Origin: Macropodus opercularis | Lineage: Eukaryota; Chordata; Actinopteri; Anabantiformes; Osphronemidae | Assembly (NCBI GenBank): GCA_030770545.1 | Contig: CM061094.1 | Location: 2,341,001-2,405,000 of the forward strand | Direction: 5' to 3' | Length of the DNA stretch: 64,000 nt | Shown: piece after piece, positions 43,859 to 56,200 of the stretch | Numbering within the stretch: the first letter of the stretch is position 1 | How the letters are laid out: every line of letters starts with the position of its first letter | Program-made: the position numbers and the translations under genes | The notes under the pieces: generated by a model | Seen by the model: only the letters and a program-made list of their open reading frames with translations | Database searches by the model: none | Told to the model about the DNA's origin: nothing

Positions 43859-45233
43859 TAAGCGTTTCTTGTGCACACGGCTCAGAAGAGCAAAGCGGAA
43901 CTAGGCACTAGTCGCAATTCTCGACGAGCAATGTTCACAGTGACACAAAGCGTCACTGATCAGAGGCATCAAGATCACATCTGCTAGCCAGGGTTGGGTA
44001 AGTTTAAATCACACAGAAATTACTCGGCTTGATACGAAAACGTCCCAGGATGAACCACGCACTCACGTGCCTTGTCGTGCATGGCAAAATAAAATTATTT
44101 TGCAACATGTCACTGTGTTGTGTTAGTGACAGCGGTGACAACAGCTTGCTAAAATGCTAATGTAGCTAACGCTAGCCGGTGGTAGCAGAACTCCAGGCAG
44201 CTGCGTGTCCACATTTTTAATGTTTGATCACATAAACTACGGCGATAGAAAGCGAATTTATGTCCCGTTTAAGTCCAGACTCGTTGTTTTGCTGACTTGT
44301 TTTGTGTCGTTTTTCGGTAGCGTTGTGTGGCTTGAAAGGCAACACACTTGTCGTTGTCTTCTTTAGAATCGACTGCACGACCAGTGCAGAGAAAAAGCTT
44401 TGAGTCACAGAGAAGACATCGCATCTAACGTGGTCGTTAAGGTTATAAGTTATGTGCATGCTTTTCTGGCCGTTGTGGAGAAGTTGGTTAAATTGAAACA
44501 ACCTCTATTTATTAATTGTGATTATAATAGATGAGCTCAAGGGGGCGCTGTAACACCGTAGGTAGACTTGAACTAGCACTAAGTCACCCATTAAAACTAC
44601 CTCACAAAGTCTTGTCTTTTTAGTAATCTCACTGTTTTTAAGCAGAATCACGCTCATGTCTGCTGTAACACAACGACAAATGGTAGTTTAAACTGTTGAA
44701 TCTCACTAGGGAAATAATTTAATACGTAGAATTTTTGAATTTTCACCACAGATAGATGTGAAAGCCTGTCATCGCCAACTTAATATGACATGTTAAGTGA
44801 TTATATTTATCCAGTGTATCAGCACGGTGACTGGCCAAAGGTGATGTTTTTAGTTTGAGATGGATTTATCTCTGTTAAATAGTAACATAAAGGCAATAAT
44901 GCAGTTTTGTAGATTTACCTGAGACAAAACTAACCTTCTTTCATTAAAAACCAAGATCACCAAGCATAGTTTTACATAGACAGAACTCACCTCATGTCCC
45001 TTTAAAAGGTTCAAACAGCTTTTTTCTTTACAGGACTACACAGAAAAACAATAAATCAATTGGATCCATTAGTTTTTAGTGGAGACCTAGTATTGAAAAT
45101 TGTTGCCACACACTTCTTGACCTTCTCATCTGTGTGAGTCAAGCAGAAATCAATTGTGTTCTGTCTTGAGTAAAAGAAATAGTAATAATTTTGGAAGACT
45201 CAGAGGCAGGTGTTTGTGTGTTGGTTAGGCATA
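43858..45233 (+). other. 5' flank of psme3ip1, promoter probably here
   Basis: No coding exon is seen. 43,860-44,420 is comparatively rich in CpG and could hold the promoter and a non-coding first exon. I cannot place the start site. Confidence 0.4.
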
Positions 45234-48200
45234 ATGGCAGGGGGAGGGGCAGCTGACGTCCACCTCAGCAGGAAATTTGTGTCGGAGACAGAGCTTGATG
45301 AGAGGAGGAAAAAAAGACAGGAAGAATGGGAGAAGGTCAGAAAACCTGATGATCCAGAGGGTAAGAAACATGCGCAGACCTAAAAACAATACACCTGAAT
45401 GTAAAGAGTCCACATACTCATCAAATGTTGTTGTGTCCACTCTTCAGAGGCCCCAGAGGAGGAGTACGACCCACGTTCCCTCTTTGAGCGACTACAGGAA
45501 CAGAAGGACAAAAAACAGGAGGAATATGAGGAGCAGTTTAAATTTAGTGGGTCTATGTGTTAAACTTGGTTAAGTGTTTGCCATCAGCTTCTTTTTGTGC
45601 TTTACAAATACAAATAATATGTTGGAAAGGGCAGTGAGTATAATGTGGATTTATTATCATGATACTGATGGGCACCATCAGTATCATGGTAATGCATATT
45701 AGACCATCCCAGTATCCCTTTTAACATGTGCAGCTTCTGCTCTTTCTTTATTGATCAAACTACAAATCAATACATTATTTTGCCATGATTAGAGGGCCTC
45801 TCCATCACTTCCCCTTGATGTGCACAACCAGCTGTGAAATGTGTTGTGTGACCGGGGATCAAAGTCCTGACCCTACGAACGGTTGACTACTCTGCCCACA
45901 TTTTACATAAAAATAAGATATTAAGATAATATAATACAAAACATTGGTGATACTCTATTTAATCCACTTAATTGTTATTGTCACCATTACTTTAATATTA
46001 GATATTATGTATTAGAAAATATGATTTGCATTCAGAAAATCCACCAGTAAATCTGGACATATGAGACATGATCAAGTAAATGCATTTTAATGACTTACTC
46101 GTAAAAATTGTAATCAGTAAACAGTATCTCTTCAAATTTCATCACTAGCACTGATAATACGTAGCTCTTTTCATATTTTACTAACAGTTGGAGGATTAAC
46201 CATTGAAAGCCATTTCTGTTTTTTTTTTATGTTCCAAGAATTTATGGATTTTAGTCATATCTATTCCAAAGGAAGGATTTTTTTTATGAATGTCTCTTGT
46301 CTGTGTGGATTTAAAGCAGACTGTTATGGTTTTTCTTTCTGAAAAATGAACATGTTTGTTCCCATGGTGACAGGGAACATGGTGAGGGGATTGGATGAAG
46401 ATGAGACCAGTTTCCTGGACGAGGTCTCCCGGCAACAGAGCCTGGTGGAGAAGCAGCGCAGGGATGAGGAGAAGCAGGAACTGTTGGAATACAGAATATC
46501 CTTCATCGCGTTGGCTTATGTATAACATTTAATTAGCCCGTATCACTCTGCGTCCCTGTTTAGAGAGAGCAAACACGGTTTAGCTAGAGGTTGATTTTAG
46601 TATGTATCACCCTGCAATCCTTTGACTGTATCACCCAACACACACAGAAACACTGTCAACACATGCTGGTCAGTAGTTGTTCCACCAGGTGGTGAGACTG
46701 TTGTTTTGCAGGCCTCTGTGCTTCAGACCAACCTCACTTTAAATAGTTTTGTAGAAATGTAGTTCCTTCTTCACTCATGCATCGTGTTGTGTATTTGTAG
46801 TAGCATGAAGAGCTATGTAGTTACTAAATCCCATTGATTGAGGTTGACTGACGTCATACATCATGATTGCACTGCGTGCATCAGTTGTTCCACCATGAGT
46901 TAGATATTTATAGATAATGATATTGTTGTACTTCTAGGGGTCTGGGAGCACTAGTTGCAGCACAGTGTGAAATTAAGTATCCAGTGTGTTGATTGTGATG
47001 GAGTAGCTGTTGTTTTCTCCACGTCTGTTACCTCTGTATGTTGCTGTGTCCCCCTGATCTCAGCTGTTTCCAGGTCACTCTGTACCACTACACGCTTTTT
47101 GGCTGTTCATGGACACGCGCTGCTAATATTGTTGTCTGTTGGTTCATGGATGAAAACGGGCTTTATGCGAGCTGGTGGAGGCAGACACGTCTCTATCGCA
47201 GTTAAGCTCCTGCTGGGCCTGTGTCATGCATAAATTATACACACAACTTCTACATACACTCATTCTACAGATGAGGATATTGATTACTCTGCATAAGTCA
47301 AGCTGTCTATATATAATATAGTTTTTCTCTTTCGGCCTTATTTAAAGGACAGAGAATTTAAACTCGTAGCTTAATACGTGAAATTCTGTGTTTTTTGCTT
47401 TTCTTTGGTTTGCTAGTGACTCTCCTATGTTAGAGCTTCAGAACCAGATTGTGTCCCATTTTGTGTCAAGGCTGATGTAGCTACGCTGTGTCACAACATA
47501 ATTGAACCCATGAAAGAACAACGGGAACATCCTGAGTCTACTCCCAGCCTTTATCTTTTCCATTTCACATTACAGTTGGATGCCTTGTAATCAGAAATAG
47601 TTTTACCAGTAATTTGTTTTTACAGGTGAACTAATTAACAAACAACAACTTCAGGCTGTAAGTGCAACGTTTGAGTTTCTTGCATGTGAACCTCTGACAG
47701 TTATTTTTTCCTACTGGTTCTCTCGTGCTGTCTGTATCTTTGCTGACAAATTTGTCTGCACATGAACAAGAGAATGCGTTGTCGTGGAAACTCATAATCT
47801 GGTAGCTACGGTTACGATTCAAAGCAGGCATTTGATGTTGTGAACAGTACGTACATGCTGGCACACAGGTGCAGACCATGGTTAATGCAGTGAAGACTCG
47901 GGTCTGCATGTCGCATGCACTCCTTGGCTTTGGCTTTGTAGATTCTTCATGTCCTATGTCTCTGTAACCCAATCCTATTTCACGTGTCCTTGGGCGTTAT
48001 CTGTGTCGCCTCTCTCTGCCTTTGTGCCTTAATGCTTTTCTTAGCCTCTCAGAACTGTGTCACTTCTTCCTGTAGCCTGATGGGAGATCTAATGGCTCCC
48101 TCTCTAGCGAGGACAGGATGTTACTTGAGTGGACTGCTGCCGAGTGGGTCATGTGTTCTCGCCTGATTTTTGAGCCTCAGTCTGTTTTCTCAATCCAAGG

Positions 48201-49415
48201 CTCCATTATGGTTTAGTCGCCTTAACTCTGCACTGCCACAGCGCTCTAGCGAAACAAACATCCTCTGAGAACCGCAGAGAGCCTGAGAAAAAGATGGCAC
48301 CCAAACAGTCCGGGCCAGAGCAGAAGACCAGCCACCTGTCTCAGGCCCATTTACTTGCTGGAGCTGTGAAGAGACGCAGGTACTAACACATACTAATCCC
48401 TTAACTGGCTTTATTGTTTTCTCACTCTGTTGCATACACAAGGCATTACACTGACAATAACTAGTGAATATTGAAAAACTCACAGACACTGAAAAAACAT
48501 TTGGTGATTTTGGTTTGTGTCATCTGATAAATGTAAACTAAATATTCATTTTACTTTTTAGATCTAATTTAGTTTCACCAAATATTAGATGCTAAAACAC
48601 TGTGGAGCTGCAAAGTCTGCTGATTATTATTGTTGGGCTTGGGATGTGGAACAGTATGTGTGATACTAGAAACATTCACGCTAAACTAACTCATTCACTC
48701 ATAGCAGCTTCAAATTTGCGAAATCTTTTGATTCTCTCACTCAGTTCATCACAGTCATCAGAAAACAATAAGAAACAGAAGGTGGACATCACAACATCAG
48801 CAACAACAGGAAATGGAGACAGTCACACAGGTGGGCGTGAGGCTGGATGGACGCTTGAAGTGGGCAGGAATAGAGTTGTGCACCTCTTTGACATCTCCAG
48901 AAAAACCCTGTTAAATAAAGTCTATTCTGTGTTTTATCATAATTGGAAAAAGTGACCAACTTCCACTCTAGTAAGTTTGTCTTCTTTGGGTGAGAATGAA
49001 GTTAGTTTAGAATTTTTTAAATTGACACGTTTCTCATTATGCTGGGAAATGTAAAATATTTGATTTACTTACTTACTATTACTACTGAGATATGGTTCTG
49101 TTCTCATGTGCATGTTCAGTTCATGACAGTGTGTTGTTCTGTTCAGAACAGGAGGCAGGAGCAGGAGGAGGAGGAGGATCAGGGGGAGCTGAAGAGCAGC
49201 AGACAGTCCCCAGCCCGACAACCAAGACCTCCTCGGCTCCCCTGAGCTCCGGTCAGGGCGTGTTACACCTGCCGTCAGCGGCCGTGTGCGTCGGCGTTTT
49301 ACCAGGACTCTGGGTGTATTCCAGCAGCAGCAACTCTGACAGCAGCTCAGACAGCGAAGGTAGCGTGGACGCAATCATGTTGCCGTACCCTCGGCACAGC
49401 AGGACCTACAGATAG
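45234..49415 (+). CDS. psme3ip1: PSME3-interacting protein 1 (FAM192A/NIP30), 280 aa
   Basis: A nuclear protein known in mammals to bind the PA28-gamma (PSME3) proteasome activator. Coding exons: 45234-45360, 45448-45546, 46374-46495, 48240-48379, 48745-48830, 49147-49415 (843 nt including TAG, phases consistent). The N-terminal domain is strongly conserved: FVSETELDERRKKRQEEWEKVRKP, YDPRSLFERLQEQKDKKQEEYEEQFKF, and MVRGLDEDETSFLDEVSRQQ. The middle has SQAHLLAGAVKRR. The C-terminal LPSAAVCVGVLPGLWVY is followed by the serine/acidic SDSSSDSEG, which in the mammalian protein is a CK2-phosphorylated region governing PA28-gamma binding. It is slightly longer than the human protein (about 254 aa) because of a glycine-rich insert. 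Intron 3 appears to be a U12-type AT-AC intron. The gene faces cpne2 tail to tail, the same two neighbours as in human 16q13. Confidence 0.94.
45653..45693. repeat. 19-bp inverted repeat (one mismatch), 3-nt loop
   Basis: Left arm 45653-45671 and right arm 45675-45693, 18 of 19 positions paired, in psme3ip1 intron 2. Confidence 0.9.
46496..48239 (+). other. psme3ip1: U12-type AT-AC intron of psme3ip1
   Basis: The exon before ends GAATACAGA and is followed by ATATCCTTC, the U12 5' splice-site consensus; no GT lies near the required junction. At the 3' end GCCTTAACT (branch A at about 48,225) lies 14 nt before the AC at 48238-48239, within the 10-20 nt expected. Joining these sites keeps the phase and aligns residues around the junction (EYR, then SALAKQ...SENRREPEKK) with the conserved protein. 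No gene or repeat is recognised within the intron. Confidence 0.85.
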
Positions 49416-52400
49416 AAACACACACACACTTATCCACATGACAGTCATAAATTAGCAACCTCACACACTTGTGTATTTACGTCACGTTACTCAGACGCTG
49501 ACAGCACACCTCGTAAGATTCCTGGTGTGTTCACAGCTGTAAGTTGAACTGTTGCCCTTTGTCACCCAACGAAGTTCAGCTGAAATGAAATTGAACCCAT
49601 TTTATTCTAAAGTCAATCTGTGTATTATTGAGTTTAGTTTCATTTTGTTTTTGCTTTTGTGGCACCTAAACATGACACCTCCACCTTTCCTTCCCTCAAT
49701 CACATTTCATGCAGTTTAAGCCGAGCCATCAATCCCGCCCTGCCTCCCCTGATGACATCCTGCCCCCCCTACACCCCTGTCCCAACCCAAGCCACAGCGA
49801 CTGCAAGCTGTGTAGAGGCTGAAAGAACAGTGATTGACAGCTGTGGAGCAAGGAAGAGACTGACTTAGACTGTGTCACATGACAAACACCTTTTAGCTTT
49901 CAGCAGCGGAGGAGGGAGAGAGAGACGGGCAGGACAAGGGTTTTTCTCTCTTCGGGTTGAATGCAACGTTTGAAAATTTGTTTTATTTGTGTGATGTGTG
50001 TTTTCATGTGTAGTTTGTTTCAACGGCACATCATGCTGGTAAGATGCTGGACTGTTTGCTGCTTTCTCAGATGTTGAAACATTACACAGTCAGAGTAATA
50101 AATAGCTTTGCTTTGTGTTTACTGTGGATTTGTTTCAGATATACACCAATCATCAAAACACAACATTAATGCAAGCGCAACACGACACATGTTGATCATG
50201 GTCAATAATACAGTTTTTTTACAGTAGCTCGGAGTCGAACCACACGTTTTACTCTTCACTCGCAGACTGGGAAGCACCATGTAGCATAACATCACGTAGC
50301 AATGTCCGCCTCAAGAACACCGTTAATTTATCTTCCCCTCTGTCACGTCCCATTGTAACAAGATATTCAATGTACTTTTCAGTAGTCAGTGAATTTAATA
50401 ACCAGTTTATTAATATAAATGTCAAGACGCAAACTGAAAATCAGTGAATGTACATGTCAAAGACTCATTAATATTAGCTCAGTGGTTTATGTCCATGTAC
50501 AAACTGACCGTGACAGATAGATATGGTTATATTATATTTTTTTATGTTATGAAACTAGCAGCATTGAGCCACAAGCAAATGAGGACTGATCTCATAAATA
50601 AACTTTCTTTTTGCCATTCACACGTTTGTCAGATGTTGCCAAACGTCTGAAAGTGTCTGACTGTTATTAAGTGTAACTGACACTGATGGAAGTCACACAT
50701 TTAACAAAGTAGTGCTGCCTTTCTGCTTATAAATATGCTTTGATGTGTGAAATTGTTGGGAATGGTGACAGATGAGACACAGTAAAGGAATTCTCACTGC
50801 TGGTGGAACATACAGTAGTTAATTCTGACCAGTGTATTTTTTTAATGCCGTTCCTTTCCTCACTCTGGATGGTCCTGCCAAGTCTACTGTAGGGCTTCAA
50901 AGATCTGAAATGCAGCTTGGTGCCAGACCAACGCGGTCCATAGAATTAATGTGTGAAATTGGACTAGATCTAAACTAATTTGGATAATTGGATTCTGGGA
51001 TGAGTATTCAGTCCTCATTAACATCTTGGCAGTGGAATATTTGCATCTGGAGCTGAGCTCAGTTAGTGACTGGAGCAAGCGAACAGGGCAGTCGAAGTGA
51101 GATGATATCACAATGTACAGTCTATCGCTGCAGCCTAATGAGTTCAGTGTTTGGAGGAGAGTGGCGCCGTGATACTGAGGCAAGTATTTCAGTTTGTCGG
51201 AGGACAGATCGTTGACCAGGCTGCTTTTGGCTTCTTAGTTCACCCAACAGACGCAGTTCTGCTCCACTGGCGTTGCTGTGACAACAAAACCGACACAAAG
51301 GATTTGAGCTCATCCTCACGTCAAACAAAAGCATCTGAGTGAAAATAATTTCTTGATTCCCCAGCAACAGCATTTCTTTAAATATTGCAGTTCATCACAA
51401 AGTCTGTTAAGTTGGTTTGAGCAGCACCAAACCACAGTTACTGTATAAGAGAACCTCCCGCTGCCGCTTCCCTGACACATTTTGTGTAAACTAAACTCTG
51501 TTAGCAGCCGGATGTACTGTAACTCATCATCTCCTAAGCAAACGGACAGAACACAGTCAGCCGAGTTGCACAGACTGATTATATCTGTTCCTATAAAACA
51601 GACGACACATGAGCAACGTTTTTAAAGAACAGGGAGGGAAGTAGGTTCTAATCCTGGAGAGTCTCATGAGACCGTGTGACATTTCCTTCAGTTTATTAAC
51701 CTGAGTGTGGACACAAACAGTTTTATAAAACCAATAGCAACATATTTAGTACAAAGATGCACAGTAATACATATATTAGTCATTACACAATTCAGCACTG
51801 CATAAAAAGTACATCAGAAACATTGGCTTTTTACAGAAACTGTAAACTGAAGTAACAACCTTCTTGTTTTGTGTTCAACTTAAATCTCGATGATTTATGT
51901 ACAAAATAAGATCATTTAAAAAATCATGCATTTGTGATTACCGCCATTGTAAACAAAAAGTGTATTTTGGCAACATGCTGGACAAACCAAAGCCGTAATG
52001 AAAGCAAAAGCTGTACAAATGCTTCCGTACCAAGTCCACACAGTGTCCATGTTCATCCTGTGTTGGTGCTACAGCTGCCACTGTGGTCTCATCCCTTTCT
52101 CATCATGCCACTTATGAATAAGCTGAGCACGCTGGAGCTTTGAAACCCACCACACCTGGAAAACCTGTGACCAAACCTCCAAAGGAAAAGCTCCCCCCAC
52201 GCCTCAACCACGGGATGCTCCAGAGATCTCTTCAGGCTCGGTCTGTGCGTGAGCACAAAAGCAAACATCTGATCTGCTTCCTGAAATGGATCCATACAAC
52301 AAAGTGAGAGGATTTAACCACTGCTATATTTCAGCTTGGAGGGGACTTTACACCAAAAAGTTGTAGGTATCACATGGCATAAATCACAAGACACACACAT

Positions 52401-52738
52401 GCAAAAAGCAAAGAAACTACATCATGACAGATCAAGACTTTTCTCTTTTTGCCTGCATATTAACCATTTTCAGACACCTGCCATTGCTGTAAACTTCAAG
52501 CAATGATCATAAATCAGAACATCACTTCTGATGGACACACTGGATACTGACCAAGCGTTGTTTCACCAGTAAACACTTTGCAAACATACAGTATTGGCAG
52601 GGTTGTCATCAATGCTGGGTTTTATTTTATTTTTTGTTCACAGCTGATTTATACACTTTCGTTGTTTGTTTTTGTTGACGAGAAGAGAGGTTTTGTTCAC
52701 TACTGTACAAGCGTGTGGGCTCTCGGGTTTGGGGCGTC
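49416..52738. other. Convergent 3' region between psme3ip1 and cpne2
   Basis: It should contain both 3' UTRs. A plus-strand AATAAA at 50097-50102 may be the psme3ip1 poly(A) signal. I see no coding exon or recognisable transposon. Confidence 0.5.
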
Positions 52739-53246
52739 TCACTTTGGAGCCGGGTTTGTGGGCGGTAGGTTCCGTTGTTTAAAGTACTGTGTCACTTGCT
52801 GAGGCAGCTCAGCCAGGACAGACTTGGCCAGAGTCTCCTTGGGCGCCTGAGAGACGGAGAGGAACAGAGATCAACTTCACAAGACAGATTAAAAATGCCA
52901 TCTGCAGCAGGACGGGTTATTTGTCTCACATACAGTTTTGTATCCGTGTCCACATTAAGCAACTCTCGAACACTGGTGAGTGTGTTGGCAGGTGCAGCGG
53001 ACCGAGCTGAAACCTACAGTACACAGTCACAACACTAGCAGGATGGTAATTTATAGTAAACGTCCTGCTGCCAACACAGCTCATCATTTCAGATCACTCA
53101 TTAACATGTTTCCATTCTCTCCCTCTTCCTCCACCGTCCTCTCTGTCTGTTACCGTCTCTCACCCTCCCACCAACAAGTTGGAGCCAAGCCAGCAAACAC
53201 TGTCTGTTCCTCCCACTACAGAGGAAGTCAGCTCACCCACCACCAG

Positions 53247-53285
<39 letters not shown>

Positions 53286-56200
53286 GCGTGTACAGACTAA
53301 TTATCATCTCTGAACACTCATATAAGTATGAACATAGCGGACATAGCACAAAGCCCAGTCTGTGCTGAGGCTGAGATAACCACAGCGCTAACTACTCTCA
53401 TCGACGGACCTTGTGCGTGTCTGTGTGAGTCGCTGGGATTTGAGTAGCGACAGGCTTCCATTTGTTAACAGTGTGACATTACGTCATTAATGGACGTCTC
53501 CAACACAGATTAGAAAAAACATTAGCTGCCGATTGAGACGGAAACGTGTGTGAGTCACGCTCTCTCGGCTCATTCATTTACTGCACTGTTCCTACAAACC
53601 TGTGGAATCATTTAAGGTATGATCCAATTAGTGAAACAGCTTCCTCCACCCCCAGAAAAATAGTGCATGAAGCTGTTTGACTGCACCTGTTGCTCCGCTG
53701 AGCTAAATGAAACTAGTCTGGTGAACACGCTCTGCCGTGGAGACAACAGGTAGTGGCTTCGACGCTCGTTGAGCCGGAACAACAGCTCAGTTGTGTGCGT
53801 GCTCTGTGTCTTTCTCTCTAACCTACCGAGAGAACGACACCAGTAACCGTGGTGTCTGTACCCAATGCAAAGACTAAGACCAAGATTAAGACAAAGCTGT
53901 GTTTTTGTAATGTGAACCAAGGCAGAACATATCTTCTGATGCAAATACTTACGTTACGGAAATCCCTGAAAGGGACAAACTGCACGATGTCCCTCACGGC
54001 CTCCTCCCCTGTGTTGGACCTCAGTACGCTGGCGTCTCCGTCTAGGAACTCCATGGCAGCGAAGTCTGCGTTGCCCACACCAATGATGATTATGGACATG
54101 GGGAGCTTAGACGCCTGGACGATGGCATGACGCGTCTCATCCATGTCGCTGATTACGCCGTCTGTTATAATGAGGAGAGTGAAGTACTGCTACAGGACAG
54201 AGAAAGGGTGGAAGGGAAGCGATGGAGTGAAAGACGATGACGAGAAGGAGAAAAGAGACAAGAACATCAGAGGCTATAAAGCCACTTATAAAAGATAAGA
54301 TCATTATGCTGTTAATAAAGGTGAAGCTGGAGAAGAAGAGATTAGAAAAAAAGCAATAACGGAAAGTTTAGAGAGTTTTGAGAGACTGGAGATAGAGAAA
54401 GTTGGATGGGATGGCACAAGGGAAAAAAGAAATGAGAATGAAAGCTGCTTTGCATTAAAGCAAATGGAGCTCAGTTCATATGACGGCGTGCGCCATCTGT
54501 TCCTGGAATAAAATGACAGAGAGAAAACTTCCAAGCATCCATAGATGAAGTGAAGTCAGTGAATGATGGCTAAAAATAATAGGCATGAGGGAGAGGGATG
54601 CTGTCATCAGTGCGTGTTGATACTTGACACAAACGCAACAGGAAGACGTGTGTTTAACGCAGAGACAAATCTTTTGTCGCCCGTGTTTTATTACACGAGT
54701 TTGCACAGACAAAATCTTTCACACGCGAGAGAGCATTAACCTAATGAGGGCACAAATCAGATTCCAGTGAATGCAACAGCGGTGACAACAAACAGAGGCA
54801 AACAATCCGATGCCCATCACCTGGGGCTTCTGCTCCTAACTGAGATGAATGAGCTATCTTTAGGTTTAGCTGTCTAAAAAAGCTGATGGTCAAAGGGCTC
54901 GTTACCTGGATGAAATCATGAGCTTGTGAAACCAACCGACAAGGCAACAACATCAACTTATAACATCCAAGTCAAAGACGTCAGACGAAGAAACTACAGC
55001 ACAATTACAAGCCTTTAGTCTGTCGGGATACGTCTCTACCAGCTGCATTATTTGCCCGGTCTTCCGTTAAAGTTGATTTTGATTAGATGATGACCTTTAG
55101 TAGGCTGCACCCTTCAAATCATTCTATTTCAATGCAGCTTAAAGGTCCCACATTCCAACCTTTACAGAATGTGTCCCCACGGGTTCAAATGGCGCTTTAG
55201 AGTCCAGTGTCTGTCAATGGTCTGCTAACAGAGCCAGGTAAGGGCCTATGTCACTGCTCCCCTCTGACATCATAAAACTTTACAAATGACTTGGTAAAGT
55301 GCCTTGAGATGACTTTGTTGTGAATTGGCACCATATGAATAACCTGAACTGACTTATCATTTGTGTACATACTCCCCAGAGCTACATCAATATATACAAT
55401 TGAACCAAAACGTTTAGCCGCCTGTCGTCGCTTCACCGCTGGCTGTAGGTGGTGTCCAGCAAACCATGTGGGCTTCATGGACACTTGGAGCAGTTTTTGG
55501 GGAAAACCTGGGCTGATTAGAAGAGACGGCGTCCATCCCACCTTGGATGGAGTCTCTGCTCTCTAGTAACATGGCCAAGTTTATTAGACTCCCTAAACCA
55601 TGACCCAGAGTGGAGCCAGGACGCAGAGTCGCAGTCTTACAGCCTCTCTGCTGATTCTCTACAGCCACCACCACCTCGTAGCTGTAACACTCCCATCGAG
55701 ACTGTGTCTGCTCCCCGACCACCTAAATGATATAAATCACAAATAAATAAAAGAGGAGTGATTCACAGGAATCTAATAAACATCAAGACAGAACATGGTA
55801 ACAATAAAAGAAATAAATGTGCTCTATTAAATATCCGATTCCTCTTAATAAATGACTTGATCAGTGACCATCACATCACGATTTATTTAGTCTCACCGAA
55901 ACTTGGCCGCAGCAGGATGATTACGTTCGTCTGAATGAGTCGACTCCAACAAGTTACATCAACCATCATATTCCTAGAAGCTCAGGTAGAGGTGGACGTC
56001 TATATTAAATCAAATCAACCAGTCTCTGCTAACAGGCTACGTACCACAGGCTTTAACGTTGCTGTGGTCAAACCTTTATTGAAAAAACCTGCAGTCGACC
56101 CTAGAGAACTGGCAAACTAGAAGCCAACATCTGCCCTTTATTTCTAAAGTTCTTGGAAAAACTGTAGCTAAACAACTATGTGACCACCTGCGTAGAAATA

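Noticed and set aside
49659..49868. 69-codon frame after psme3ip1
   Set aside because: It lies in the 3' untranslated region and has no homology or splice support.
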